From positions 186,001 to 250,000 of the forward strand of contig NZ_JAIQDG010000006.1 in assembly GCF_020037125.1 (NCBI RefSeq): 64,000 nucleotides of DNA, written 5' to 3'. Positions 36,074-45,208 of this stretch are shown here, in pieces (position 1 is the stretch's first letter; the number at the start of each line of letters is the position of its first letter). A model generated the notes under the pieces. The model did not search any database, had not been told where the DNA came from, and saw only the letters and a program-made list of their open reading frames with translations. This stretch comes from Myxococcus sp. RHSTA-1-4. GTDB taxonomy: Bacteria; Myxococcota; Myxococcia; Myxococcales; Myxococcaceae. The translations under genes and the position numbers were made by a program.

Positions 36074-38250
36074 CAGCGCGTCTCCCTCGCCACGGGCGGG
36101 CCCTTGCGCACGCCCAGCTCCCGCAGGAGGGCGTCCGCGTTCTCCACCTGGTCCAGCATCCAGAGGATGTAGCGCACGTCCACGTTGACGTTGCGGGCCA
36201 CGTCCGGGTTGTAGCCGAAGTCGTTGGCCACGTTCTCCCAGACCCGGTCGAAGTTGACGCCCACGAGCTGGCCCCTGCCATTCACGGTGGGGCTGCCCGA
36301 GTTGCCGCCGGTGGTGTCCGCGTCCGACAGGAAGTTGACCGGCACGTCCTTCAGCCGCGAGTCCATCCACGTGCCGAAGCGCTTCGCCTCGGCCACGGTG
36401 GACACCTTGGCCGGCACGTCGAAGGGCTCCTCGCCGGTGTGCTTGGCCAGCAGGCCGGACAGCGTGGTCTGCGGGGTGTACACGGCGCCGTCGCGCGGCG
36501 CGTAGCCCTGCACCCTGGCGAAGGTGACGCGCAGGGTGCCGTTGGCGTCCGGGGCCACGGGCTTGCCCGCGTGCGCGAGCACCGCCTTGCGCCACTCCGG
36601 CCGCAGCCGCATCGCCGCGCCCTGGCGGCGGTCCAGCACCTCGTCCAGCGCGGCCATCTCCTTCGCCAGGTCCAGGCCGAAGGCGAGCAGCGGGTCCTTG
36701 CGGGCCTCGAGCTGCGCCACCGTCTCGCCCGCCATCTTCATGCGCTCGGCGAGCGTGAGCACCTTCGTGCCCGCGTACATGGCGTCAAGCTTCGCCGCGA
36801 CGTCCTTCTCCGAGTACGTCTTGCCGAAGTGCTTGTCCACGGAGGCGATGCGCTCCTCGGGGCCCAGCGCCTGCGCGCGGCGCACGAAGGCCTGGAAGAG
36901 CTTCTTGTCCGCGGGGAGGAAGACGTTCTTCTGCTCGCGCTCGAGGCGGTCCTTGAGGCGCGCCAGCTCGCGGTCCATGTACTCGGGGCGCCGCTCCAGG
37001 TCCGGCTTCGCGCGCTCCGCGGCCAGGCGCGACACCGTCACCGCCAGCGCCGGGCCCCTGGCGAGCCGGCTCGCGGCGCCGAGGAGGAACTCGCGCTCGA
37101 ACACCTTCGCGGTGGCGGCCTGGTCGGCCAGCAGCGCCTCGCGGGCCTTCAGGGCCTGCTCCCACTTGGCGGCGCCCTTCCGGGCCCAGGCGGCCACGGC
37201 TTCCTCCGCGTCGCGCTGCTTCTGCACGATGCGGCCGCGCTTCAGGCCGGCGAGCTGCCCGCCCGCGTTCTTGTGGACGTTGTGCAGGCTCTTGAGCAGG
37301 GAGGCGACGGCAATCTTCCCGGTGGCGTCCTTGTCCCCCTCCTCCTCGAGGATGCGGATGGCCTCGCCGAACACGTCGCGCATGCGCGGGTAGAGGCGGG
37401 ACTGGCGCTCCGCCATCTCCTCCGCGAGCAGCGCGCGGTACGTCCTGCCCGGGTAGCCCAGCACCATGACGAAGTCGTTGGGCTTCACGCCCTCGGTGGC
37501 CAGGGGGAAGAAGAACTCCGCCCGGTAGGGGACGTTCTTGTCGCTGTAGGGGGCGGAGGCGCCGTCCGGCGCGGTGTACGCGCGGAGGATGGCGAAGTCA
37601 CCGGTGTGGCGGGGCCACATCCAGTTGTCCTCCTCGCCGCCGTACTCGCCCACCGCGCGGGGCGGGGCGTAGACGAGCCGCACGTCCGCCAGCTCCACCG
37701 CGTCCACCAGCGTGTAGTTGAGGCCACCGTCGAAGGAGGCCACCTGGCAGCGGGTGGCGGGGCGCTTCTCGCACTCGGCGACGAGCTCCTTCTGCTTGCG
37801 CTCAATCGCCTTGAAGCGCGCGAGGTCGTCGGCGCCCTCGGGCACGGCGGCGAGGACGTCCTTCGTGACGTCCTTGAAGCTGCGGGGGACCTGCACGCGG
37901 GAGCCCTTGCCGGGCAGCTCGTCCTCGCGCTTGGAGGCGAGGAAGCCGTCGGTGATGAGGTCCCGCTGGGGCGAGCTGTGCTCCTGGATGATGCCGAAGG
38001 CACAGTGGTGGTTGGTGATGACGAGACCGGAGGCGGCGATGAACGCGCCGGTGCAGCCCCCGACGTTCACCGCGCCGGCGAGCAGACCGGTGCCGCGCTG
38101 GGGGTCCCAGAGCTTCTTGGGAGGCACCTGGAGGCCCTGGGCGCGAAGCCACGCCGGGTCCAGCTCCAGGACCTGCTGGGGGGTCCACTTGCCTTCCCCG
38201 GCCAGAGCCGGAGCCGCCACGAGCGACAGGAGGAGGAGTGTCTTCTTCAT
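36073..38250 (-). CDS. S46 family dipeptidyl-peptidase, DPP11-like
   Basis: A 725-aa secreted protein with a signal peptide ending ALAGEG. It is a chymotrypsin-fold S46 exopeptidase: the catalytic His lies in TNHHC (81/82), and the nucleophile Ser651 in GGNSGSP. S46 enzymes remove dipeptides from peptide N-termini. At Ser+18 the sequence has Arg669 (FDRVWE), the position that in Porphyromonas DPP11 (Ser655/Arg673) binds acidic P1 side chains, whereas DPP7 has Gly. I therefore predict Asp/Glu-directed cleavage. A large helical insert (about 270-480) with charged residues is as expected for the family. It could be a type II secretion substrate or periplasmic. Confidence 0.88.
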   Translation of the reverse strand: MKKTLLLLSLVAAPALAGEGKWTPQQVLELDPAWLRAQGLQVPPKKLWDPQRGTGLLAGAVNVGGCTGAFIAASGLVITNHHCAFGIIQEHSSPQRDLITDGFLASKREDELPGKGSRVQVPRSFKDVTKDVLAAVPEGADDLARFKAIERKQKELVAECEKRPATRCQVASFDGGLNYTLVDAVELADVRLVYAPPRAVGEYGGEEDNWMWPRHTGDFAILRAYTAPDGASAPYSDKNVPYRAEFFFPLATEGVKPNDFVMVLGYPGRTYRALLAEEMAERQSRLYPRMRDVFGEAIRILEEEGDKDATGKIAVASLLKSLHNVHKNAGGQLAGLKRGRIVQKQRDAEEAVAAWARKGAAKWEQALKAREALLADQAATAKVFEREFLLGAASRLARGPALAVTVSRLAAERAKPDLERRPEYMDRELARLKDRLEREQKNVFLPADKKLFQAFVRRAQALGPEERIASVDKHFGKTYSEKDVAAKLDAMYAGTKVLTLAERMKMAGETVAQLEARKDPLLAFGLDLAKEMAALDEVLDRRQGAAMRLRPEWRKAVLAHAGKPVAPDANGTLRVTFARVQGYAPRDGAVYTPQTTLSGLLAKHTGEEPFDVPAKVSTVAEAKRFGTWMDSRLKDVPVNFLSDADTTGGNSGSPTVNGRGQLVGVNFDRVWENVANDFGYNPDVARNVNVDVRYILWMLDQVENADALLRELGVRKGPPVARETR

Positions 38251-38395
38251 GGTGCCCCTTCCCTACCCCGTCCGGCGCCCGCACGCGACCCCCCATCCCC
38301 CCTTTCTTCAACGCCCCGCGCCAACGGGGGGCGGGGATTTTCCAGGAAGAGGGACCGGGCTTAAGTGTTGGGGTGTCCCAGGAGGGGAGCGAGCC

Positions 38396-39136
38396 ATGAA
38401 GACGGCCAGCGGAGCGCAGCTTGATTTCGGCCGGTTGGCCCTCCTCGTCCTGATGCTGGGGGTGGGGTGGTACTTCTGGGACTCGCCTGTGTTCTGGCCG
38501 CTGAAGCTGCTGGTGGTGATGATGCACGAGAGCGGGCACGCGCTGGCCACCCTGCTGGTGGGGGGCTCGGTGGACAAGATTCACCTGGCGGCGAACGAGT
38601 CGGGCTCCTGCCTGTCCCGGGTGCCGCCGGGCTTCCTGCCGCAGGTGGCCGTGTACTCGGGGGGCTACCTTGGGAGCGCGGTGGCGGGGGCGGGGCTGCT
38701 GCTGGCGACATTCCGCTTCCAGTTCCGCCGCTGGGTGCTGGGCGCCGCGTGCGTGTGGCTGGGGGTGATGGGGGTGCTGTACGCGGGGGATGGGTTCACC
38801 CTGCTCTTCTGCCTGGGTACGGCGCTGGTGATGGGGCTGGGCGCGAAGTACCTGCCCGGCGGCGCGGTGGATGTGCTGAACCTGTTCATCGCGGCGTTCA
38901 CCGCGCTGTACGCGGTGTTCGACTTGAGGGACGACCTGTGGAACAGCGCGGTGCGCTCGCGGAGTGATGCGGCGCTGCTGGCGGAGCTGACCTGGGTGCC
39001 CGCGTTTGCGTGGGCCGTGCTGTGGACGCTGCTGGCCGTGGGACTGCTGGCCGTGGCGGCGTACTGGTCCATGCACGCGAAGCCGCGCGGCGGGGTACAG
39101 CTGCCGAAGGTGTCCGCGCGGGCGCGGCGGGTGTAG
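38396..39136 (+). CDS. M50-like integral membrane metallopeptidase
   Basis: A 246-aa protein with about six hydrophobic segments. An HESGH motif lies at residues 44-48 inside the second one (LLVVMMHESGHALATLL), and a downstream segment with Asp (GGAVDVLNLF) could supply the third ligand. This is the M50B/YwmF-like pattern of small membrane zinc proteins; proteolysis within the membrane is plausible but unproven. The ATG at 38396 follows AGGAGGGGAG. It is divergent from the S46 peptidase gene and converges on the glycosyltransferase gene with a 31-bp gap lacking any hairpin. Confidence 0.8.
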   Translation: MKTASGAQLDFGRLALLVLMLGVGWYFWDSPVFWPLKLLVVMMHESGHALATLLVGGSVDKIHLAANESGSCLSRVPPGFLPQVAVYSGGYLGSAVAGAGLLLATFRFQFRRWVLGAACVWLGVMGVLYAGDGFTLLFCLGTALVMGLGAKYLPGGAVDVLNLFIAAFTALYAVFDLRDDLWNSAVRSRSDAALLAELTWVPAFAWAVLWTLLAVGLLAVAAYWSMHAKPRGGVQLPKVSARARRV

Positions 39137-39167
39137 GCAACCTCCACCACCCGAATCAATGAGGGAA

Positions 39168-40772
39168 TCATGAGGCGGCATGAACCTCGGCCGCGCCAGC
39201 CGGGAGCGCACCTGTCGGCGCGCCACCGCGGCGCGAAGCGGCGCCCGCGGCCCGCTCGTCCAGCCGGTCAATCAGGAGCGCGAGGTCCGTGAGGTGCCGT
39301 GAGCCGGTGAACTGGGCGAGCACATGCTGGTGGGCCCGCGCCCCCAGTCGCGCGGCGAGTTCGTGGTCACACAGCACCCTGCGCACCGCGGAGGCGAACT
39401 CCGAGAGGTCGCTCGGGTCTCTCACCAGCAGGCCGGTGTCCCCGTCTACAATCTGGTCCTGGATGCCCCCCACCGCGCTGGCCACCACGGGGCGCTCCTT
39501 CCACATGGCCTCCGTGACGGTGAGCCCGAAGCCTTCCTGCAGGCTCTTCTGCACCACCACCGTGGCGTGCCGCTGGAGCGCGTTGACGATGGCGGCGTTC
39601 TCCTCCGAGTCCACCATGGGCAGGCACGCCAGGTGGATGCGCTGGCGCAGCAGGTGCGGCAGCTCCCGCCACCGGACGATGACGTCATTGAAGGCGGACG
39701 CGGCCTCCGGGTCGTCCGCGACGGACGTCACCGCGGGGCCGGCGAGGACCAGCTCCGCGCGCAGGCCCGGATTGGCGCGCGCGAGCAGCGCGAAGCCCCG
39801 CAGCACCCCGATGGGGTCCTTCAGTGGATCCCACCGAGACACCTGCACCACCAGCGGCGTGTCCTGCGCGGGCGGGGCGCCCAACCGGAGGATGTCCGCC
39901 CCGCGCGACACCCGGGCCGGCACCCCGTCGCCACAGATGAAGACAGGCTCGACGGCGCCGGGCTCCTCCCGCACCAGCCCGGTGTGAGCGAGGATGGCAC
40001 GCGCGACCTCCGGCGTCATGGGCTGGTTCTTCACCGCGAAGATGTCGATGGAGGGCCGGATGATGAGCGCCTTGTCCACGCACTGGGGCGGCACGTAGGC
40101 CGCACGGCTGAAGACCGCGAGGTGCACGGCGGCGAGCCCCGGCGCCAGGAACGCCCACCCGCGCTCCACCTCGGCGTTGGGGATGTCACACCCGATGTGG
40201 CTGCGCCACACCACGCGAGCTCCCACCTCGACGAGCTCCGGCGCGAGCCCCAGGGTCTGCGGGTCATGCAACAGCACCACGTCCCCCGGCCGCACCAGGG
40301 CGAGCAGCTCCTCCGCGTTGTCGCGCAGCACCTCGTCGTAGAGAGCACGCTCCGCCGGGCCCAGCGGCGAGCCGTCCCCCGTGAAGCCGTGCAGCGCATG
40401 GTGCAGCCGCTTCGTCACCCGGAAGAAGTCCGGAGTCCCCTCCAACACCATCCATCGCGCGTCCACGCCCGCTCCACGCGCATAGGCCAGCAACCGGGGA
40501 ATCATCTCCGCCACGCCTCCACCCCGCGCGGTGGAGTTCACGTTCCAGAAGGTGCGCCCCGCCATGCGGCCACGCGCCTGTTCGACGCGCTCCTGGAGCG
40601 CACGCCAGCCCGCCGCCCCGAGGAGCGGCTCGAAACAGGTGATGGGCTCGGCACGGACGTGCACCTCGGAGGGCTTCAGCATGCCGCCACGCCCCCATGG
40701 GTAGTCGGGGAACGCCCGGAGGCCCGCCTCCTCGTCCGGAACGGACGTTCCATTCACAATCGCGCGCGCCAT
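39168..40772 (-). CDS. GT4 glycosyltransferase, TreT-like (trehalose synthase type)
   Basis: A 534-aa GT-B fold enzyme. It has an N-terminal glycine-rich acceptor loop (VNSTARGGGVAEMIP) and the WRSHIGCDIPN segment characteristic of trehalose glycosyltransferring synthases. The donor-binding SRWDPLKD and the E-x7-E retaining motif (EGFGLTVTE) follow. TreT joins NDP-glucose and glucose to trehalose; whether this copy does so or decorates the neighbouring NRPS/PKS product is unknown. Start at 40772 (GGAGG upstream) is preferred because the alternatives at 40796 and 40814 fall inside a 22-bp palindrome; an earlier start cannot be excluded. Confidence 0.75.
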   Translation of the reverse strand: MARAIVNGTSVPDEEAGLRAFPDYPWGRGGMLKPSEVHVRAEPITCFEPLLGAAGWRALQERVEQARGRMAGRTFWNVNSTARGGGVAEMIPRLLAYARGAGVDARWMVLEGTPDFFRVTKRLHHALHGFTGDGSPLGPAERALYDEVLRDNAEELLALVRPGDVVLLHDPQTLGLAPELVEVGARVVWRSHIGCDIPNAEVERGWAFLAPGLAAVHLAVFSRAAYVPPQCVDKALIIRPSIDIFAVKNQPMTPEVARAILAHTGLVREEPGAVEPVFICGDGVPARVSRGADILRLGAPPAQDTPLVVQVSRWDPLKDPIGVLRGFALLARANPGLRAELVLAGPAVTSVADDPEAASAFNDVIVRWRELPHLLRQRIHLACLPMVDSEENAAIVNALQRHATVVVQKSLQEGFGLTVTEAMWKERPVVASAVGGIQDQIVDGDTGLLVRDPSDLSEFASAVRRVLCDHELAARLGARAHQHVLAQFTGSRHLTDLALLIDRLDERAAGAASRRGGAPTGALPAGAAEVHAAS

Positions 40773-40793
40773 CGTGCCGGTGACCTCCAGCGT

Positions 40794-40815
40794 CATGCAG
40801 GGAAGTCCCTGCATG
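40794..40815. promoter_or_regulatory. 22-bp palindrome upstream of the glycosyltransferase
   Basis: CATGCAGGGA (40794-40803), two bases, TCCCTGCATG (40806-40815): a perfect 10+10 inverted repeat. It lies 22-43 bp upstream of the preferred glycosyltransferase start (minus strand) and contains both upstream in-frame ATGs. It looks like a dimeric transcription-factor operator. Confidence 0.5.
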
Positions 40816-40823
40816 AAGAAGAT

Positions 40824-40843
40824 GGGCGCGCTCGGTCGCGCCC
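40824..40843 (-). terminator. Hairpin after the STAS-like gene
   Basis: GGGCGCG (40824-40830) / CGCGCCC (40837-40843), 6-nt loop. On the minus strand it is followed by a T/C-rich ATCTTCTTC stretch, so it could end the NRPS/PKS/STAS transcript before the glycosyltransferase gene. Confidence 0.4.
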
Positions 40844-40913
40844 GGCACGTGTCTCTGGCGGGGAGGGAGCAGGCAATGGGAGGGGCTGCCCGCCTGCTAC
40901 CTCCCGCAGCCCC

Positions 40914-41312
40914 TCATCGAGAACCCTGCCCCAGCCACGCTCGGGCAGCCGCTTCCGTGCCGAAGAAGAAGACCCGGGCGCTCGACCCGCGCAGGAGCGA
41001 GAGCAGGAAGAAGCGCACCCGCAGCAGGACCTTCATGCCCGGGCGCGCGCCGATGTACGCCACGTCCCGGAACCACTCCGCGCGAAGGTGGCGCGCGGAA
41101 TAGCGCCGCGCCTCCCTGGAGAGAGACGTCGCCTCGGTGATGTCCGCCACGAAGACGAAGGGCTTGCGTGTGCCCAGCTCGCGGTAGGTGGCCACCGTGC
41201 CGTGGGCATCCTCCAGCGTCGTCTCGCCCCGGACCTTCAGCCACAGCACGCCGGGCTCCTCCAAGCGGAAGTGGTGGCGTGGCCCGATGGACCATTCACG
41301 TGCCGGCGTCAT
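40914..41312 (-). CDS. Small STAS-like (SpoIIAA-fold) protein
   Basis: A 132-aa protein with alternating strands and helices (GVLWLKVRGETTLEDAHGTVATYREL, FVFVADITEATSLSREARRYSARHL, FFFGTEAAARAWL), consistent with a STAS-like fold of the kind often found in myxobacteria. Its ATG overlaps the PKS stop by one base (TGATG) and follows GGAGGGCAGG, so it is coupled to the PKS. No catalytic motif is seen; a regulatory or partner-binding role is likely. An earlier in-frame ATG at 41354 exists. Confidence 0.65.
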   Translation of the reverse strand: MTPAREWSIGPRHHFRLEEPGVLWLKVRGETTLEDAHGTVATYRELGTRKPFVFVADITEATSLSREARRYSARHLRAEWFRDVAYIGARPGMKVLLRVRFFLLSLLRGSSARVFFFGTEAAARAWLGQGSR

Positions 41313-44300
41313 CACCCTGCCCTCCTCGAAGGGGCTTCCACGCGCTGGATGCATTGCTCCAGCACCCTGGCGAGTGCATCGACATTCGGTGGCAACAACA
41401 GCGTGTCGTGGTCACCGGGAACCGAGTGGACCTCCATTCCCCGCGCCGCCCACTGGAACCAGGGCAGCGCGTCGCGCGCGGGGTCCCCCGGCCGCTGCTC
41501 GCGAGCCCGGAAGAAGAACACCGGCACGTCCAGCGGACGCGGCCGGTACTCCCGCAGCGCCCGCATGTTCGCCGCGAGCACTCGCATGGCCCGGTGCGCC
41601 TCCATCAGGGACATGCCGGGAAGCAGGCCCGCCGCTCGACCCCGCTCCACCACGTACGCGAGCCGCTGCCCCGGCGCGGCGCCCTCCACGTCCTCCGGAG
41701 AGACACCCCCCACGCCCTTCAGCCGCAGGGCGAAGGCCACGGTCTCCGCCTCATCCGCGGCCTCCGGCCCGCCCTGCTCGGGCCCCGGGGTGTCCAGCAT
41801 GAACACGCCATGTACCTCGTGGCCCCGGGCCAGGAGCTGGTGTGCCATCTCGAAGACGGTGGCACCGCCCAGCGAGCTGCCTCCGAGCAGGTAGGGCCCG
41901 TGGGGATGCTCGGCCAGGAGCGCCTCCACCTGGCGCGCGGCGAGGTCCTCCAGCCGGCGCGGCGGTGCTTCCTCACCGGACAGTCCCACGGCCTCGAAGC
42001 CATACACGGGCCGGTGCTCGCCGAGCCTGCGCGCCAGCGGCTCGTAGGAGAGCAGGTGCCCACCGGCTGCGTGCGAGAGGAACAACGGTGACGCCCCCGC
42101 GCGCCCGGGATGCAATGGCACCCAGCCCCTCGTTTCCGCGGTGGGAGCGGTCCCCTCGTCCAGGAGCGCGGCCAGCCCGGCGACGGTGGGAGCCTGGAGC
42201 AGGGCCCGAAGCGTGAGCCTCGCCGCGCCGGGCAGGTCCTTCAGCCGGGCCATGAGCAGGAGCGCCAGCAACGAGTGCCCGCCCAGCTCGAAGAAGTTGT
42301 CGTGCGGCCCCACCGACTCCACTCCGAGCAGCGACCGCCATGCCTCCGCAACGCGATGCTCGGTGGCGGTCCGGAGCGCGACGACCGGAGCCACTCGCGA
42401 GGGCTCGAGGGCTGGCGCCGCGCGCACGGGCTCAGCGGCTGGCGCCTCCGCTGGAGAAACATCCCGCCCCTGGGAAACGCCCGGGGCGTCCACCCAGTAG
42501 CGCTGCCGCTGGAACGGATAGGTCGGCAACGGGGTCCGCCGGGGCCGTGCTTCCCCATACAGCCCGCTCCAATCGACATTGACGCCCACGGTCCACAGCC
42601 GCCCCACGACCTCCAGCAATCGCCGGTCGTCCTGCACGTCCTCCTGGGGGTGCCGCATCGTGGAGAGCACCGCGTGGCCCTCCCGCGCTTCCGCGACGAG
42701 GCGCGCGAGGTTGGCCAGTCCGTGGCCCGGCCCCACCTCCAGGAAGACGCGCGGGCCGGAGCGCGCCAGCTCCGCCACGCCTTGCGCGAAGCGGACCGGC
42801 TCTCGCAGGTGACGCACCCAATAGCGCGGGTCCGTCACCTCCTCCGCCCGGGCCCAGGTGCCGGTGACGTTGGAGATGAAGGGCGTGCCGGGCGGTGACA
42901 ACCGAAGCGTCCGGACGAAGGCCCCGAAGTCCGGCAGGATGGGCTCGAGCAGGGACGAGTGCGCCGCCACGTCGAGGTGCAGCCTGCGGCACTCCACCTC
43001 GCGCGCCCGCAGCGTGCGCTCCACCGCGTCGATGGCTTCGGGCGTGCCCGACAACGTGCACAGCGCCGGGCCGTTGATGGCCGCCAGGGAGAGCCCCTCC
43101 CCCAGCAACTCCCGCACCTGGGCCTCGGGCAGCGCCGCGCTGAGCATCGCCCCCGGGGCGAGCCGCTCGAAGAGCCGCCCCCGCAGCGCCACCAGGGCCA
43201 GCGCATCCTCCAGCGTGAGCACGCCGGACAGACACGCCGCGACGTACTCACCGAGGCTGTGCCCCAGCATCGCCGAGGGCCGCAGTCCCCACGTGCCCAG
43301 CAGCGTGGCCAGCGAGTACTCGGTGGCGAACAGCGCCGGCAGCGCCACGGACGGGCGCCGCAGCGCCACGGCGGCGTCATCACCGTCCGCGTACAACCGC
43401 GCCCGGAGGTCTCCCACGGGCCCCGAGGCCAGCACCTTCGCGCAGCGGTCCATCGCTGCCCGGAAGGCCGGCTCCGCTTCGTACAGGCCGCGCCCCATGG
43501 CGACATGCTGCGCGCCGCCTCCCGGGAACAGGAACACCAGCGGGCGCTCGGGCCCGGCCTGCCCGGTGATGAATCGCGACGACTCCCCGAGCGCGCCCCG
43601 GGCCTCCTCGGCATCACGGGCCACCACGACGCCACGGTGCGCGAAGGCGCGGCGTCCCACCTGGAGCGTCCAGGCCACGCGCCCCAGGTCCACCCCTGGC
43701 TCCCGAGCCGAGTGCTCCTGGACGTCGCCTCGTGCCATCTCCGGCACCCGCGGGTCCGCACCGGGCTCCATGGACAGGTGAGCCTGGAGGTTGCCCCGCG
43801 CCGTCTCCAGCGCCTCGGGGGCGCGCGCCGACAGGACCAGCAACTGGTGACGCCGCGAGCTCCGCGGCTCAGACACCTCGGGCGCCTCCTCCAGCACGAC
43901 GTGGGCGTTGGTGCCTCCGATGCCGAAGGCACTGACACCCGCGCGGCGGGGACCGGCCCCGCGCTCCCAGGGACGCAGCGTGGTGTTGACGTGGAACGGC
44001 GTCTGCTCGAAGCCGATGCGCGGATGGGGCTGCCGCACGTGCAGCGTGGGCGGGAGCTGCCGGTGCTCCAGTGCGAGCACCGTCTTGATGAGGCCCGCCA
44101 CCCCCGCCGCTGAGTCCAGGTGGCCGATGCCGGACTTCACGCTCCCCAGGCCGCAGAATCCCCGCCGCTCCGTGGCGGCGCGGAAGACCTGGGTGAGCGC
44201 CTCCACCTCGATGGGGTCTCCCAACGCCGTGCCCGTGCCGTGCGCCTCGACGTAGTCGATGTCCTCCGGCCCGACGCCCGCGACGGCGTGCGCGGTGGCG

Positions 44301-45208
44301 ATGGCCTCGGCCTGACCTTCCACGCTCGGCGCGGTGAAGCCCACCTTCGCCGCCCCGTCGTTGTTGAGCGCCCAGCCCCGGAGGACGGCGTGGATGTGGT
44401 CGCCATCCGCGAGCGCATCCTCCAGGCGCCGCAACACCACCACACCCCAGCCATTGCCGGGCACGGTGCCCCGGGCCTCCGCATCGAAGGCGCGGCAGTG
44501 GCCGTCCGGCGAGAGGATGCCTCCCTCCTGGTAGAGATAGCCCGTCGTGTTCGGCACCCGGATGGAGACGCCTCCCGCCAGCGCCAGGTCGCACTGGTAT
44601 GCCATGAGCGACTGGCACGCGAGCACGATGGCCGTGAGCGACGTGGAGCACGCCGTCTGCACGTTGAGGCTCGGCCCGCGCAGGTCCAGCTTGTAGGACA
44701 CCCGCGTGGGCAGGAAGTCGGCGGCGTTGCCCAGCATCGACTGGATGTAGTCCGCCGCGCTGTCCTGGCGCCCCAGCCCACCCGGCCGCGAGAGCAGGTT
44801 GTTGAGGAGGTACGTGTTCGCGCTCGCGCCGGCGTACACGCCAATGGCGCCGGGAAAGCGCTCCGGCGGATGGCCCGCGCGCTCCAGCGCCTCCCACGCA
44901 CACTCGAGGAAGCGGCGGTGCTGCGGATCCATCCGCCGCGCCTCGCTCGGGCTGTAGCCGAAGAAGCCCGCGTCGAACCGGTCGATGCCCTCCACCACTC
45001 CGCCCGCCTTCACGTAGGCCGGGTCCTTCAGGAGGGGCTCGGGCACTCCCGCCTCGCGCAGCTGCGCTTCGGTGAAGCGGGTGATGCCCTCGACGCCATC
45101 GCGCAGGTTGCGCCAGAAGGCGCGCACGTCCGGCGCGCCAGGGAAGCACCCGGACATGCCGACGATGGCGATGCCGGGGCCATGCTCCATCGCGCCGTCG
45201 TCACTCAT
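41312..45208 (-). CDS. Type I polyketide synthase, KS-AT-ACP-TE
   Basis: A 1298-aa single-module PKS. KS (residues about 12-435) has Cys187 in TACSTS, His323 in EAHGTGT and His363 in GHLDSAAG. AT (about 520-830) has Ser651 in GHSLGEY, where Leu after Ser favours malonyl-CoA; the second specificity motif reads VAAHS rather than HAFH or YASH. There is no KR, DH or ER. ACP Ser979 lies in GGHSL. The thioesterase (about 1035-1290) has Ser1112 in GSSLGG and His1267 in GDHDTL. It would extend the NRPS-bound intermediate by one unreduced C2 unit and release it. The start overlaps the NRPS stop by eight bases, with AGGAG upstream. Confidence 0.93.
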   Translation of the reverse strand: MSDDGAMEHGPGIAIVGMSGCFPGAPDVRAFWRNLRDGVEGITRFTEAQLREAGVPEPLLKDPAYVKAGGVVEGIDRFDAGFFGYSPSEARRMDPQHRRFLECAWEALERAGHPPERFPGAIGVYAGASANTYLLNNLLSRPGGLGRQDSAADYIQSMLGNAADFLPTRVSYKLDLRGPSLNVQTACSTSLTAIVLACQSLMAYQCDLALAGGVSIRVPNTTGYLYQEGGILSPDGHCRAFDAEARGTVPGNGWGVVVLRRLEDALADGDHIHAVLRGWALNNDGAAKVGFTAPSVEGQAEAIATAHAVAGVGPEDIDYVEAHGTGTALGDPIEVEALTQVFRAATERRGFCGLGSVKSGIGHLDSAAGVAGLIKTVLALEHRQLPPTLHVRQPHPRIGFEQTPFHVNTTLRPWERGAGPRRAGVSAFGIGGTNAHVVLEEAPEVSEPRSSRRHQLLVLSARAPEALETARGNLQAHLSMEPGADPRVPEMARGDVQEHSAREPGVDLGRVAWTLQVGRRAFAHRGVVVARDAEEARGALGESSRFITGQAGPERPLVFLFPGGGAQHVAMGRGLYEAEPAFRAAMDRCAKVLASGPVGDLRARLYADGDDAAVALRRPSVALPALFATEYSLATLLGTWGLRPSAMLGHSLGEYVAACLSGVLTLEDALALVALRGRLFERLAPGAMLSAALPEAQVRELLGEGLSLAAINGPALCTLSGTPEAIDAVERTLRAREVECRRLHLDVAAHSSLLEPILPDFGAFVRTLRLSPPGTPFISNVTGTWARAEEVTDPRYWVRHLREPVRFAQGVAELARSGPRVFLEVGPGHGLANLARLVAEAREGHAVLSTMRHPQEDVQDDRRLLEVVGRLWTVGVNVDWSGLYGEARPRRTPLPTYPFQRQRYWVDAPGVSQGRDVSPAEAPAAEPVRAAPALEPSRVAPVVALRTATEHRVAEAWRSLLGVESVGPHDNFFELGGHSLLALLLMARLKDLPGAARLTLRALLQAPTVAGLAALLDEGTAPTAETRGWVPLHPGRAGASPLFLSHAAGGHLLSYEPLARRLGEHRPVYGFEAVGLSGEEAPPRRLEDLAARQVEALLAEHPHGPYLLGGSSLGGATVFEMAHQLLARGHEVHGVFMLDTPGPEQGGPEAADEAETVAFALRLKGVGGVSPEDVEGAAPGQRLAYVVERGRAAGLLPGMSLMEAHRAMRVLAANMRALREYRPRPLDVPVFFFRAREQRPGDPARDALPWFQWAARGMEVHSVPGDHDTLLLPPNVDALARVLEQCIQRVEAPSRRAG

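Noticed and set aside
36439..38364. 641-aa plus-strand open frame opposite the S46 peptidase
   Set aside because: Antisense shadow without a recognisable domain; the minus strand holds a complete S46 enzyme.
39168..40814. Glycosyltransferase start at 40814 or 40796
   Set aside because: Both ATGs lie within a perfect palindrome that looks like an operator, and a better-spaced GGAGG precedes 40772. The call is not certain.
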